Shown in pieces: positions 8,033 through 15,255 of a DNA stretch of 64,000 nt. The number at the start of each line of letters is the position of its first letter. The stretch's first letter is position 1. The translations under genes were made by a program, and so were the position numbers. Below the pieces are notes generated by a model, which was not told the origin of the DNA, ran no database searches, and saw only the letters and a program-made list of their open reading frames with translations. Source of the stretch: Paraburkholderia saeva (GTDB taxonomy: Bacteria > Pseudomonadota > Gammaproteobacteria > Burkholderiales > Burkholderiaceae); assembly GCF_907164555.1 (NCBI RefSeq), contig NZ_CAJQZC010000016.1, forward strand, positions 41,660 through 105,659, in the 5' to 3' direction.

Positions 8033-8587
8033 TTACTGTTCAGAACGCGCCAGTTGCTCGCGAATGGCTGCTTCGGTCTTCGCGTAATCGCCTTCGCCGA
8101 AGTGGCTGTAGACGATTCGCCCCTGCTTGTCGATCAGGTAGGCCGCGGGCCAGTATTGATTGCCATACGCGTTCCATGTCGCATAGCTGTTGTCCTGCGC
8201 GACCGGATAGTGCAACCCGTACTTCTGGATTGCCGCGCTGACCTTTTCCGTCTTGCGTTCGTATGGGTACTCTGGCGTGTGCACGCCCACCACCACGAGG
8301 CCCTGATCCTTGTACTTCGTGTACCAGTCCTCGACATGCGGCAATGTATTGATGCAGTTGATGCACGAGTAGGTCCAGAAATCAACGAGGACCACTTTTC
8401 CCCGCAACTGCTGCATGGTCAGCGGCTTGCTGTTGAGCCAGTTTTCGATGCCGGCAAACTCCGGCGCTGCGCTGCTCGTGCTGACCGGAAGTGCGCTGGC
8501 GGCGCCGCTTTGGGCACTCATCACACCGGCTGCCACAATCGCGGCGACGGCGGCTGCGGCCGCCACGGTCTTGAGTCGGTTAAGCAT
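8033..8587 (-). CDS. Exported thioredoxin-like protein, DipZ C-terminal type
   Basis: A 184-residue protein with an N-terminal signal or anchor (residues 7-30) and a TlpA/DipZ-type thioredoxin domain. The active site is Cys75-Ile-Asn-Cys78 (TYSCINCINTLPHV), not CxPC. GVHTPEYPYE, GNQYWPAAYLID and HFGEGDY match the redox domain of the DipZ protein at 36808-38631 closely (GVHAPEFAFE, GNQYWPALYIVD, QFGEGGY). It probably acts as a periplasmic thiol oxidoreductase. The start at 8587 puts the signal peptide first; a longer frame reads into the repeated regulatory element at 8642-8729. Confidence 0.87.
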   Translation of the reverse strand: MLNRLKTVAAAAAVAAIVAAGVMSAQSGAASALPVSTSSAAPEFAGIENWLNSKPLTMQQLRGKVVLVDFWTYSCINCINTLPHVEDWYTKYKDQGLVVVGVHTPEYPYERKTEKVSAAIQKYGLHYPVAQDNSYATWNAYGNQYWPAAYLIDKQGRIVYSHFGEGDYAKTEAAIREQLARSEQ

Positions 8588-8641
8588 GGCTATGTCCTTC
8601 GATCTGGTGAGATACATCCGGATGGGATGGTGCAATGAGAA

Positions 8642-8729
8642 CGCGCCCACGTATCTGCTCTGTGTCGGTTGCGGGGGATATGTGCGGCCTTTTGTGTCGG
8701 AGCGCGGACCAGATACATTGCGATACAAA
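8642..8729 (-). promoter_or_regulatory. Repeated tandem-box element, copy A
   Basis: Read on the minus strand, this 88-bp element begins TTTGTATCGCAATGTATC and ends GATACGTGGGCGCG, with GACACA boxes between. It ends 54 bp before the thioredoxin-like start. Copies B (36639-36725) and C (38652-38738) share the same ends and nearly the same length. TGTATC-N4-TGTATC has a 10-bp period, typical of OmpR/PhoB-type response-regulator boxes. The rest of the 8588-8923 gap shows nothing else. Confidence 0.65.
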
Positions 8730-8923
8730 AGCGTCGTGCAGCCTGCGCTTCGAGGTCATGCGGATATTCGCCTGCTTACACCGCGTTAAAAGTGAATTGC
8801 GGCGCACACTACGCAAGGTCGGATAGTTCGCACATATAGTCAGCCCAGAGGCGCGTTTTGGAACGGCGGCACAAGCCGCCAGTCGCTGCAGCGCGCAACC
8901 GGTACATGAAAAGGGAAGAAGAT

Positions 8924-9460
8924 ATGAAGCTGATTTTTGTGGGTGATCCGATGTGCTCGTGGTGCTACGGCTTTGGCAAGGAAATGGCCGCAGTCGTGGA
9001 GAGCATGCCAGGGCTCGAAGTGCAGATCGTGGTGGGCGGTATGGGAGCAGGATCGACGCAGGTGCTGGACGACGCGGGCAAGCGGTTCCGGCTCAAGCAC
9101 AGGGCTCGCGTCGAGGAGGTGAGCGGGGCGGAATTCAACCGCGATGCGCTGATAGCGCGCGAGAACTTCGTCTACGACACCGAACCTGTGTGTCGCGCCG
9201 TGGTGGCCGCGCGGATCGTTGCTCCCGCCTGCGACCCGCTGAAAGTGTTTCGCGCGATGCAGCGTGTGTTCTATGTCGATGGGCTCGACACGATCGATGG
9301 CAAGGTGCTCTCGCGGGGGAAGATCCAGTTCAGAACGAGCCGGCTGATCAGGATGCTGTCCGGGTGGTTGAGTTTGCCGCGCTTCCCTGCCAGAAATCCG
9401 GGAATGATGACAAAGGCGACGGGCACGATAGGCGCTGCGATACGTTCGAGCATGATGTGA
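8924..9460 (+). pseudogene. Truncated DsbA/FrnE-family oxidoreductase
   Basis: The first ~130 residues are a FrnE-type DsbA family protein: FVGDPMCSWCYGF with Cys11 and Cys14, then EPVCRAVVAAR and VFRAMQRVFYVDG. The family is usually a little over 200 residues. Here homology ends near 9316, and the remaining ~48 codons are the antisense of another gene fragment (auxin-efflux carrier). The redox Cys pair survives but the C-terminal half of the fold is missing, so function is doubtful. The ATG at 8924 has an AGGGAAGAAG ribosome site. Confidence 0.75.
9316..9453 (-). pseudogene. N-terminal fragment of an auxin-efflux-carrier (AEC) transporter
   Basis: On the minus strand from the ATG at 9453 the first ~46 residues look like the start of an AEC-family permease: a hydrophobic helix (IAAPIVPVAFVIIPGFLAGKR), then DSILISRLVLNWIFP. 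After that the frame enters antisense of the DsbA fragment and soon stops. Full-length members have about 300 residues. Two convergent genes seem to have lost their 3' halves through one deletion at about 9316. Confidence 0.55.
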
Positions 9461-9570
9461 TGTTTCCTGGAATTATCGTGTGTGCCCGATCACTGTTGCG
9501 TCCGGCACCTTGTCCGTGATTGCCATGCAGCGCTTCGCAGCTGCCCGGGACTTTCAAGTATGCATCACAC

Positions 9571-10254
9571 TCATGCGACCCGGTATTCGCGGACGACTTC
9601 GTGGTTCGGTTCAAGGCCGAGCCCCACGCCTTGAGGAACGGCAATGGCGCCGTCGTGCAGAACGATGGCGTCGCCATACGGTTGCGCTTCGAGATCGAAA
9701 TAACGCCATTCGACGAGTGCACCAGGCCCGCCCAGTGCCGCGCTTGCGTGCACGCTGGCAAGGTGACCCGGACCGTCGTAGAAGGTGTGGACCATCACCG
9801 TGACGTTGTTGGTATTCGCCATCGCGAACACTTTCTTCGGTTCGGTCAGGCCGCCCATTTTTGCGGGGCTTGGCTGGATAAAGTCGACGGCGTCTGCTTC
9901 AGGCAGATGTTGAAAGTCCATGAATGTCGACGCGTTTTCGCCGGCGGCGACCGGAATGCCGCCGTCGCGACGGACCTGCGCGAGGCCCGAATAGCTTTCG
10001 GGCGGCCAGACCGGTTCCCCGATCCATCGCAGATTGAAAGGGCGCAGCCTTTCTGTCATGCCGAGCGCTTCGCACACGGACCAGGGGCAATTGACGTCCA
10101 GTGTTATTTCGACGTCGTCACCTGCGGCTTCGCGGGCAGCGCGCACGCAGTCAAGCTCGATCTCGTGCAGCTTGAGATGACGATAGCCATCGGCCACGGC
10201 ACGCTTGACGTTTTCAGTGACAGGTTCGACAACGACCTTTTGTGACGTGCTCAT
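9571..10254 (-). pseudogene. Enolase-superfamily enzyme lacking its capping domain
   Basis: The 227-residue frame matches the C-terminal barrel of mandelate racemase/muconate-lactonizing-type enzymes: GYRHLKLHEIE (catalytic-lysine region), EITLDVNCPW (Asp ligand), WIGEPVWPPE (Glu ligand), PVAAGENAS (Glu ligand) and HTFYDGPG (His region). The N-terminal capping domain of about 110 or more residues is absent: the barrel starts right after MSTSQKVVVE. The usual length is about 350-400 residues. Either the 5' part was deleted or the gene is inactive. It is divergent from the FtrA-like regulator. Confidence 0.65.
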
Positions 10255-10526
10255 AGTCAATCTCCAGATAAGGTAATTCGGTGATTCGGCTGGCTTGCCG
10301 GTTTCGCCGGCGGTGCCGATGAAGAGCAATCTAGGCGCATTCACCCGAAGTTCGAACACCTGCGGCGAACAAACAGTTATGCGTGGCAGGAACAAATCGG
10401 TCGCCCCGAGCGTTTTCACACGTCTTTTCGCACGGGCGCCGGAAGGTCCATGCGCGTTGCGGCCGGGGCGACGCGGTGCGGCGCCAGACAGGTGGCGCAA
10501 CTACAGATCTCCGGTAACATTGCGCC

Positions 10527-11495
10527 ATGGAAGATCATCTTGTCGTCGCGCTCGTTTACGACCGCCTCTGCACCTTCGAATTCGGCTGTGTGACCGAGCT
10601 GTTCGCGCTGGACCGTCCGGAGCTCGACGTCGCCTGGTATCGCTTTGCGGTGTGCGCGGGCGAGTCCGGGCCAATCCGTGCGGCGGGCGGCATCACCGTG
10701 GCGGCGCCATACTCGCTGCGCATGCTGGAGCGTGCCGACACGATCGTGATACCAGGCTGGCGCGATGCCGACGAAATTCCGCCCGAGCCGCTGCTGAAGA
10801 AAATCCGCGCGGCTTACCGGCGCGGCGCGCGGCTGTGCTCCATCTGCTCAGGCGTATTCGTGCTCGCCGCCGCGGGCGTGCTCGACGGCAAGACAGTCAC
10901 GACCCACTGGCGCTACGCGGAGCGTCTGCAGCGCCGCTATCCGCAACTGAGAGTCAAGCCTGATGCGCTCTATGTCGACGAAGGGCAGATCGTGACGTCG
11001 GCGGGTTCGGCGGCGGGTCTCGACATGCTGCTGCATCTCGTGCGCCAGGATCACGGTGGCGCGATCGCGAACCGCGTGGCGCAGCGGCTTGTTGTGCCGC
11101 CGCATCGCGAGGGCGGGCAGGCGCAGTTCGTACCGCGCCCGATGCCGCAGGATGACGGTGGGCGTCTAGCGAAACTGATGGACTGGGTGCGCGCAAATCC
11201 CGCGCAGCCTCACACGCTGGCGTCGCTGGCCGGGCACGCGGCGATGAGCACGCGCACGCTGCAGCGCCAGTTTCGCGACGCGACAGGAATGGCGCCCTGG
11301 GCGTGGCTTGTGCGCGAGCGCGTCGCGATTGCCCGGGATCTGCTGGAGCAGCAGGCGCACCTGCCGGTTGCGCGCGTCGCGGAACTGGCGGGCTTCGGCT
11401 CCGAGGAATCGATGCGACGGCATTTTCGCCGGATCGCACTGACGAGCCCGGTGGCGTACCGCCGGAAATTTTCGGGCGAACCGGCTTCGCCGTGA
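10527..11495 (+). CDS. ftrA: FtrA/GlxA-type AraC regulator
   Basis: A 322-residue regulator with a DJ-1/PfpI domain (YDRLCTFEFGCVTELF; ICSGVFVLAAAGVLDGK; THWRYAERL) and a C-terminal AraC double helix-turn-helix (TLASLAGHAAMSTRTLQRQF; VARVAELAGFGSEESMRRHF). The sequence resembles FtrA-annotated transcriptional activators. Its neighbour on the other strand is the truncated enolase-superfamily gene, a possible former target. The name ftrA is from resemblance only. Confidence 0.82.
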   Translation: MEDHLVVALVYDRLCTFEFGCVTELFALDRPELDVAWYRFAVCAGESGPIRAAGGITVAAPYSLRMLERADTIVIPGWRDADEIPPEPLLKKIRAAYRRGARLCSICSGVFVLAAAGVLDGKTVTTHWRYAERLQRRYPQLRVKPDALYVDEGQIVTSAGSAAGLDMLLHLVRQDHGGAIANRVAQRLVVPPHREGGQAQFVPRPMPQDDGGRLAKLMDWVRANPAQPHTLASLAGHAAMSTRTLQRQFRDATGMAPWAWLVRERVAIARDLLEQQAHLPVARVAELAGFGSEESMRRHFRRIALTSPVAYRRKFSGEPASP

Positions 11496-11591
11496 GCTGC
11501 GGCTTCGACCTGCGTGTCGCGCCGATGCAGGACGGCGCACAGTGCAGGGCATGCCATCCAGAACAACAGTTGCACGACCTGAGAACCTTAT

Positions 11592-12086
11592 ATGCTGCCT
11601 GCTTCCAGTCTCATAGAAGTGATCCTGCGCATGACGCTGGCGGTGGTGGTCGGCGGCATCATCGGCATCGACCGTAATCTGCGCGGCAAGCCGACCGGTA
11701 TCAAGACGCTCGGCCTCGTCGCACTCGGCTCGTGTCTCGTGACGATGGCGAGCATGGGCTTCGTCGTGAACGGCATTGCCGCCGACGTGAACGCGGCACG
11801 CGTGATCCAGGGCATCGTTACCGGTATCGGTTTCCTGGGCGCGGGCGTGATCGTGCAAAACCCGGCCCGCGAGAAGATACGCGGGCTGACCACCGCAGCG
11901 TCGATCTGGGTGACGGCGGCGCTTGGCATCGTCTGCGGCACGGGCGCGTGGTCGGTCGCGCTGGCTGCGCTCGTGCTGCTGTTTGCGTTGCTGTTCATCG
12001 GTCGCATTGTCGAGAAGCCCCTGCATCGCTTCTGGATGCAAAAGCCTGAACACGAGCGCGACGAAATCGCCGCAAGCGACGACTGA
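11592..12086 (+). CDS. MgtC/SapB-family membrane protein
   Basis: A 164-residue inner-membrane protein with four or five hydrophobic helices. The signature runs GGIIGIDRNLRGKPTGIKT and is followed by RVIQGIVTGIGFLGAGVIV and IRGLTTAASIWVTAALGI, the conserved MgtC blocks. In other bacteria MgtC proteins modulate the F-type ATPase and help growth in low magnesium. The short polar tail (HERDEIAASDD) shows this is the version without the C-terminal ACT-like domain. Confidence 0.9.
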   Translation: MLPASSLIEVILRMTLAVVVGGIIGIDRNLRGKPTGIKTLGLVALGSCLVTMASMGFVVNGIAADVNAARVIQGIVTGIGFLGAGVIVQNPAREKIRGLTTAASIWVTAALGIVCGTGAWSVALAALVLLFALLFIGRIVEKPLHRFWMQKPEHERDEIAASDD

Positions 12087-12166
12087 CCGATACGTAGCCT
12101 CTGGCGCCGCGTAGCAGTCAGGATCGTGCAATTTCAAAGGTTACCCGAACGCCTTGCGCCCGAAGA

Positions 12167-12550
12167 TCACTGGATCGGCGGCACAACGCCCAGTTTCTCG
12201 GCCAGCATGCGCTCGTACACGCCGAAGTGCAGGTCGACTTCCTCCTGACTGACTGTCGTTACGATGACGTTCACCTGATCCGGCAGCAGGCCGAGCACCA
12301 CCGCAATCGCCGCTTCCAGTTGCGGCGCGCAAACGCGGTCTTCGGCAAGTGTCGTGCCGACAGCGATATCGTAGGTTTGTTCGTGCTGGAAGACGATCTC
12401 GACCAGCCGCGCGCGGGCGCTCATGTTGTTGTCGATCGCGAGTTGCACGACCTTCGCCACGCTACGCATCGATTCCGTCGGAAAGCCTCTGGTCGAGCGC
12501 AGCCGGACGCGGTGTCTGCCAAGCGTGAGCCAGTCCGAATCGAATTCCAT
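12167..12550 (-). CDS. Hypothetical cytoplasmic protein
   Basis: A 127-residue protein without signal peptide or membrane segment. The N-terminal half is basic with several Arg (HRVRLRSTRGFPTESMRSVAK); the C-terminal half is mixed alpha/beta with acidic stretches (TVSQEEVDLHFGVYERMLAE). No family is recognised. The start at 12550 (MEFDSDW) has a GGAGGAC ribosome site; the longer frame from 12646 overlaps the upstream control region of the Hsp20 operon, from which this gene is divergent. Confidence 0.6.
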   Translation of the reverse strand: MEFDSDWLTLGRHRVRLRSTRGFPTESMRSVAKVVQLAIDNNMSARARLVEIVFQHEQTYDIAVGTTLAEDRVCAPQLEAAIAVVLGLLPDQVNVIVTTVSQEEVDLHFGVYERMLAEKLGVVPPIQ

Positions 12551-12632
12551 GGTGTCCTCCGGTTCCGTTGCAATGCACCGCGATAATAGGATTTGGCAGG
12601 CGATTTTCAAGACCGGAATTTCACCACCGCCC

Positions 12633-12660
12633 CTTGAAATTTTCACCGTAGGTTCTATCT
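12633..12660 (+). promoter_or_regulatory. Sigma-32-like heat-shock promoter
   Basis: CTTGAAA (12633-12639) is a perfect -35 for RpoH. After 13 bases comes TTCTATCT (12653-12660), which keeps the most important bases of the CCCCATNT -10. The predicted transcript would carry a leader of about 125 nt before the first Hsp20 gene. Confidence 0.6.
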
Positions 12661-12764
12661 TTGATTTCGCTCAGGCAGATGCGCCGGTCACATCCGGTGC
12701 GCTGCGTGTTTCGATTTGTTTGCCAGCGGCCTGGCAGGCGAACTGGAGCGCGTAGGCCCGTTCG

Positions 12765-12792
12765 CCTCCTCGCTGCATCGAAGGAGGATACG
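12765..12792 (+). promoter_or_regulatory. ROSE-like RNA thermometer over the hsp20 ribosome site
   Basis: CCTCCT (12765-12770) is a perfect complement of the Shine-Dalgarno AGGAGG (12782-12787), with an 11-base loop. The loop side includes TCGCT (12770-12774), which matches the U(U/C)GCU box of ROSE thermometers. Such hairpins hide the ribosome site at low temperature and melt on heat shock, and are common before small heat-shock genes. Confidence 0.55.
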
Positions 12793-13245
12793 ATGAGTGA
12801 TCTCTTTTCCGGAACCGACCTGTTCAGTGAGTTCGACCGTCTGCAGCGGCAGATGGACAGCCTGTTCGGCGGTTTTCCGTCCAGCATCCGTTCGGGCCGC
12901 TTCGGGGCCTTTCCGCAGCTGAACATCGGTTCGACCGACGACTCAATCGAAATCGTCGCGTTCGCGCCCGGTCTCAAGCTGGCCGAACTCGACGTGTCGA
13001 TCGACAAGGGCCTGCTGACAATCAGCGGTGAGCGCAAGGCCGCCCAGACCGGCAGCGATGACAAAACCCGGGACGACACCCGCACCTATGCACAGGAACG
13101 GTTCAGCGGCAGTTTCCGGCGCGTGATCGAGCTGCCGCAGAATGCGGACCCCGACAAGGTGCAGGCGCGCTACACCAACGGTTGCCTGTCGATCAGCGTG
13201 GGCAAGCGTGAAGCGTCGAAGCCGCGAGCCATTACCGTCCAGTAA
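12793..13245 (+). CDS. Hsp20 small heat-shock protein 1
   Basis: A 150-residue alpha-crystallin-domain chaperone. The N-terminal arm (FSEFDRLQRQMDSLFGGF) is of the class A proteobacterial type. The core has IEIVAFAPGLKLAELDVSID, LLTISGERK and the hallmark FRRVIELPQNADPDKVQARYTNG, with the basic end KPRAITVQ. It forms oligomers that hold unfolding proteins in the cytoplasm. It has a perfect AAGGAGG ribosome site and is the first of three Hsp20 genes in a row. Confidence 0.93.
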   Translation: MSDLFSGTDLFSEFDRLQRQMDSLFGGFPSSIRSGRFGAFPQLNIGSTDDSIEIVAFAPGLKLAELDVSIDKGLLTISGERKAAQTGSDDKTRDDTRTYAQERFSGSFRRVIELPQNADPDKVQARYTNGCLSISVGKREASKPRAITVQ

Positions 13246-13269
13246 TGCCAGCCATTCAAGGAGCAAGCC

Positions 13270-13677
13270 ATGAACGACAGGACACAGGTCGCTGAACGCG
13301 ACCAGAAAGCGGTAGCACGACGCGAGGGTGACCAGCCGGCGCGGCGGGCGACGCTCGCACCCGCAGTCGACGTGTTCGAGGACAGCCAGGGCATCACGCT
13401 GTGGGCGGACCTGCCAGGCGTCACGAAGGACAAACTCGACGTGAAGGTGCACGACGGCAATCTTTATATCGAGGCCGAAGCAGTTGTGCCAACGCCCGCC
13501 GGTCTGCGGTTGCAGCACGCCGAGATCCGGGAACCGCATTTCGCGCGCGCGTTTTCGCTGAGCCCGGACTTCGACACATCGAAAATCGATGCAAACCTGC
13601 AGGACGGCGTGCTGAAGCTGACGATTCCGCGTCGCGACGAAGCACGCCCGCGCCGGATCGAGGTGCAGACGAACTGA
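13270..13677 (+). CDS. Hsp20 small heat-shock protein 2
   Basis: A 135-residue alpha-crystallin-domain protein starting 24 bases after the first. It has a polar N-terminal arm (AERDQKAVARREGDQPARR) and the core segments ITLWADLPGVTKDKLDVKVH, FARAFSLSPDFDTSKIDANL and LKLTIPRRDEARPRR. It resembles class B partners that co-assemble with a class A protein. Its ribosome site CAAGGAGC is not obviously hidden by a hairpin, so it probably depends on the upstream message. Confidence 0.92.
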   Translation: MNDRTQVAERDQKAVARREGDQPARRATLAPAVDVFEDSQGITLWADLPGVTKDKLDVKVHDGNLYIEAEAVVPTPAGLRLQHAEIREPHFARAFSLSPDFDTSKIDANLQDGVLKLTIPRRDEARPRRIEVQTN

Positions 13678-14073
13678 GCCCGGCAGAGCCGCAACGACGA
13701 CAGGAGACAAAACCGGTGGCGACCGCGAGGTCGCCACCGCCCGTTCGCGGAGGTGTGGATACAGAACGTCATGGAGGCAGGGTGATGCGGATAAACGATC
13801 AGCACATGGGCCGTGCCGGTGCGTCCAGTTCGCAAGCGGCCTGGCCCTCGCGGATGGTGGATATATCGGCCTGGTCACGAGCGGGTGCGATGCCCGTCTG
13901 TTTACCGATTGGCATCTGTCGCGTCACGCCCGGGCGGCAGGCGCAGCGCGACGCCCCGCCGCACGCCGTCAGTCTGACTGCAGACGGTGTGTCCAGGGAA
14001 GTCGGCAGAAACGTCGCAGTGTGAACGCAAGATGCACATCCGGTTCTCCTGTTAGACCATCGAGGAGCATACG
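13678..14073. other. 396-bp spacer with strong hairpin and thermometer-like leader
   Basis: No convincing gene is seen. A perfect 10-bp stem with a GCGA tetraloop lies at 13715-13738, without a T run. Just before the third Hsp20 gene CTCCT (14046-14050) can pair with AGGAG of its ribosome site (14063-14067), a weaker copy of the arrangement at 12765-12787. An 80-codon ORF from about 13784 has no protein-like features. Confidence 0.5.
13715..13738 (+). terminator. Strong hairpin after second Hsp20 gene
   Basis: GGTGGCGACC and GGTCGCCACC form a perfect stem closed by GCGA, 37 bases after the Hsp20-2 stop. With no U run it may act as an RNA-stabilising or partial terminator structure between Hsp20-2 and Hsp20-3. 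Confidence 0.45.
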
Positions 14074-14637
14074 ATGAACACCGACCTGAAAAAGTGGAAC
14101 CCTTTCAAATTTCTCCGCGGTTCAGGACGCAAGCCCGAGGCGGACAGTGCGCAAAGGCCGGCCGACAGCGAACCGTCACGTGTTCCGTGGTCCGACATTG
14201 CGCGACTTTTCCCCCGTGATTCGTGGCGTGCGATGGAGGAATTCTTTCATGATCCGTTCGCGGCGCGCGGCGCGCTCGAACGATGGTTTGGCGACTTCAG
14301 TTCATCGCGTTTCCAGCCGCGCATCGACGTGGTTGACGAGGGAAAGATACTGCGTGTGACCGTCGAACTGCCAGGCATGGAGCGGGAGGACTTGACCGTT
14401 AGCGTCGAGGACGGAGCGTTGGTATTGCGTGGCGAAAAGAAGCAGGATGTGCACAGTGAGGAGGACGGCTGCTATCGGCTCGAGCGCGCATATGGAGCCT
14501 TCATGCGCACAATCCCGATGCCGGAAAATGCCGATCCCGACCACGCTCTCGCAAAGTTTGACAAGGGCGTCCTGACGTTGACGGTGCCGAAACAGGAGCA
14601 GCAGCGATCCACGAGCCGCACGATCGATATTGGCTAA
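14074..14637 (+). CDS. Hsp20 small heat-shock protein 3
   Basis: A 187-residue alpha-crystallin-domain protein with a longer N-terminal arm (about 85 residues, including WSDIARLFPRDSWRAMEEFF). The core has IDVVDEGKILRVTVELPGME, VEDGALVLRGEKK, YRLERAYGAFMRTIPMPENAD and FDKGVLTLTVPK. It lies 396 bp after the second Hsp20 gene and may have its own control, since its ribosome site can pair with an upstream CTCCT. Confidence 0.92.
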   Translation: MNTDLKKWNPFKFLRGSGRKPEADSAQRPADSEPSRVPWSDIARLFPRDSWRAMEEFFHDPFAARGALERWFGDFSSSRFQPRIDVVDEGKILRVTVELPGMEREDLTVSVEDGALVLRGEKKQDVHSEEDGCYRLERAYGAFMRTIPMPENADPDHALAKFDKGVLTLTVPKQEQQRSTSRTIDIG

Positions 14638-14682
14638 CGTTGGCCGGCGACCTGGCGATTGCGGGCTGAATCAATGGGAGTA

Positions 14683-14760
14683 GCCCGGGTGGTTAGCGCA
14701 GCTGGAAACTACGCATCTCAAAATGCGCGCCGGCCGCCGGTTCGCCAGGCGTGGCATCCG
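14683..14760 (+). other. tRNA-like degenerate sequence (Leu-CAA-like)
   Basis: GCCCGGGTGG at 14683 resembles the 5' end of bacterial leucine tRNAs. GGTTAGCGCAGCTGG resembles a D arm. CGCAT-CTCAAA-ATGCG (14712-14727) looks like an anticodon arm with CAA, but its loop is six bases. CCGGTTCGCCAGG resembles a T arm. The acceptor 3' strand and CCA are missing, so this is at best a decayed tRNA or an old integration scar. Confidence 0.25.
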
Positions 14761-15023
14761 GCCAGAAGATCGGTCAGGTCGCGAATCGTGTCGTCCAGTT
14801 CAACGATGTTCTGCAAACTTGCCACGAGAGCATCGCCTTCTTGCCGGCTAGATTGAGAGCCGTGAAATTGCCACGTGCCATCCTCGTCGTCAATCCAGTC
14901 GCGTCCGCAAAGGACACCCTTGCTTGCGATAGCTGCGGCGTTTGGTGGGAGCGTGTACGAGGTGCGCGGCCTGCACACTGCGTTTGTATACATATGTTGC
15001 CAATAAAAAATAAAACGCAACAT
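14718..15023 (-). CDS. Hypothetical ORF, possibly a remnant (DUF2185-like?)
   Basis: The 101-residue minus-strand frame has a protein-like core: VLCGRDWIDDEDGTWQFHG, then ALVASLQNIVELDDTIRDL and DLLAGCHAWRTG. The DDEDGTWQF pattern recalls DUF2185-type proteins, some of which act as immunity proteins, but this is uncertain. The first ~30 residues are not protein-like and the 3' end runs into the tRNA-like sequence, so the gene may be cut at both ends. The wider 14638-15255 gap holds this ORF, the tRNA-like stretch and the inverted repeat at 14990-15027. Confidence 0.35.
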   Translation of the reverse strand: MLRFIFYWQHMYTNAVCRPRTSYTLPPNAAAIASKGVLCGRDWIDDEDGTWQFHGSQSSRQEGDALVASLQNIVELDDTIRDLTDLLAGCHAWRTGGRRAF

Positions 15024-15027
15024 ATGT
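14990..15027. promoter_or_regulatory. 11-bp inverted repeat in AT-rich DNA before a diguanylate cyclase
   Basis: ACATATGTTGC (14990-15000) and GCAACATATGT (15017-15027) form a perfect inverted repeat around an A-rich 16-base spacer. Each arm contains the smaller palindrome ACATATGT. It is an AT island in GC-rich DNA and probably an operator. The nearest downstream gene is the diguanylate cyclase. Confidence 0.45.
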
Positions 15028-15255
15028 TAAATATCGGGTTGCTCCAGTCGAACCCGGGGCGAAGCGCGAAAACGCCGCCCGGGCAAGGCGAAAGGAATTT
15101 GATACGGTGCGGGAAACCTTGGCCGTGTCGTAGACTGTCGGTCAACCGGGTGGAAGAGGGCTGTGGCGTCGGGGAAATTGCGCCGCAGCATGGAGCGAAA
15201 TGCCCGGATAATTCAGACTGGTTTTCAGGTTCAGACTCACATTCAGGTCGAGACG

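Noticed and set aside
11166..12137. 323-codon minus-strand ORF over ftrA and mgtC-like genes
   Set aside because: Antisense, His/Arg-rich and without domains; both plus-strand genes are well supported.
13784..14024. 80-codon plus-strand ORF between Hsp20-2 and Hsp20-3
   Set aside because: No protein-like composition and no good ribosome site; the spacer seems regulatory.
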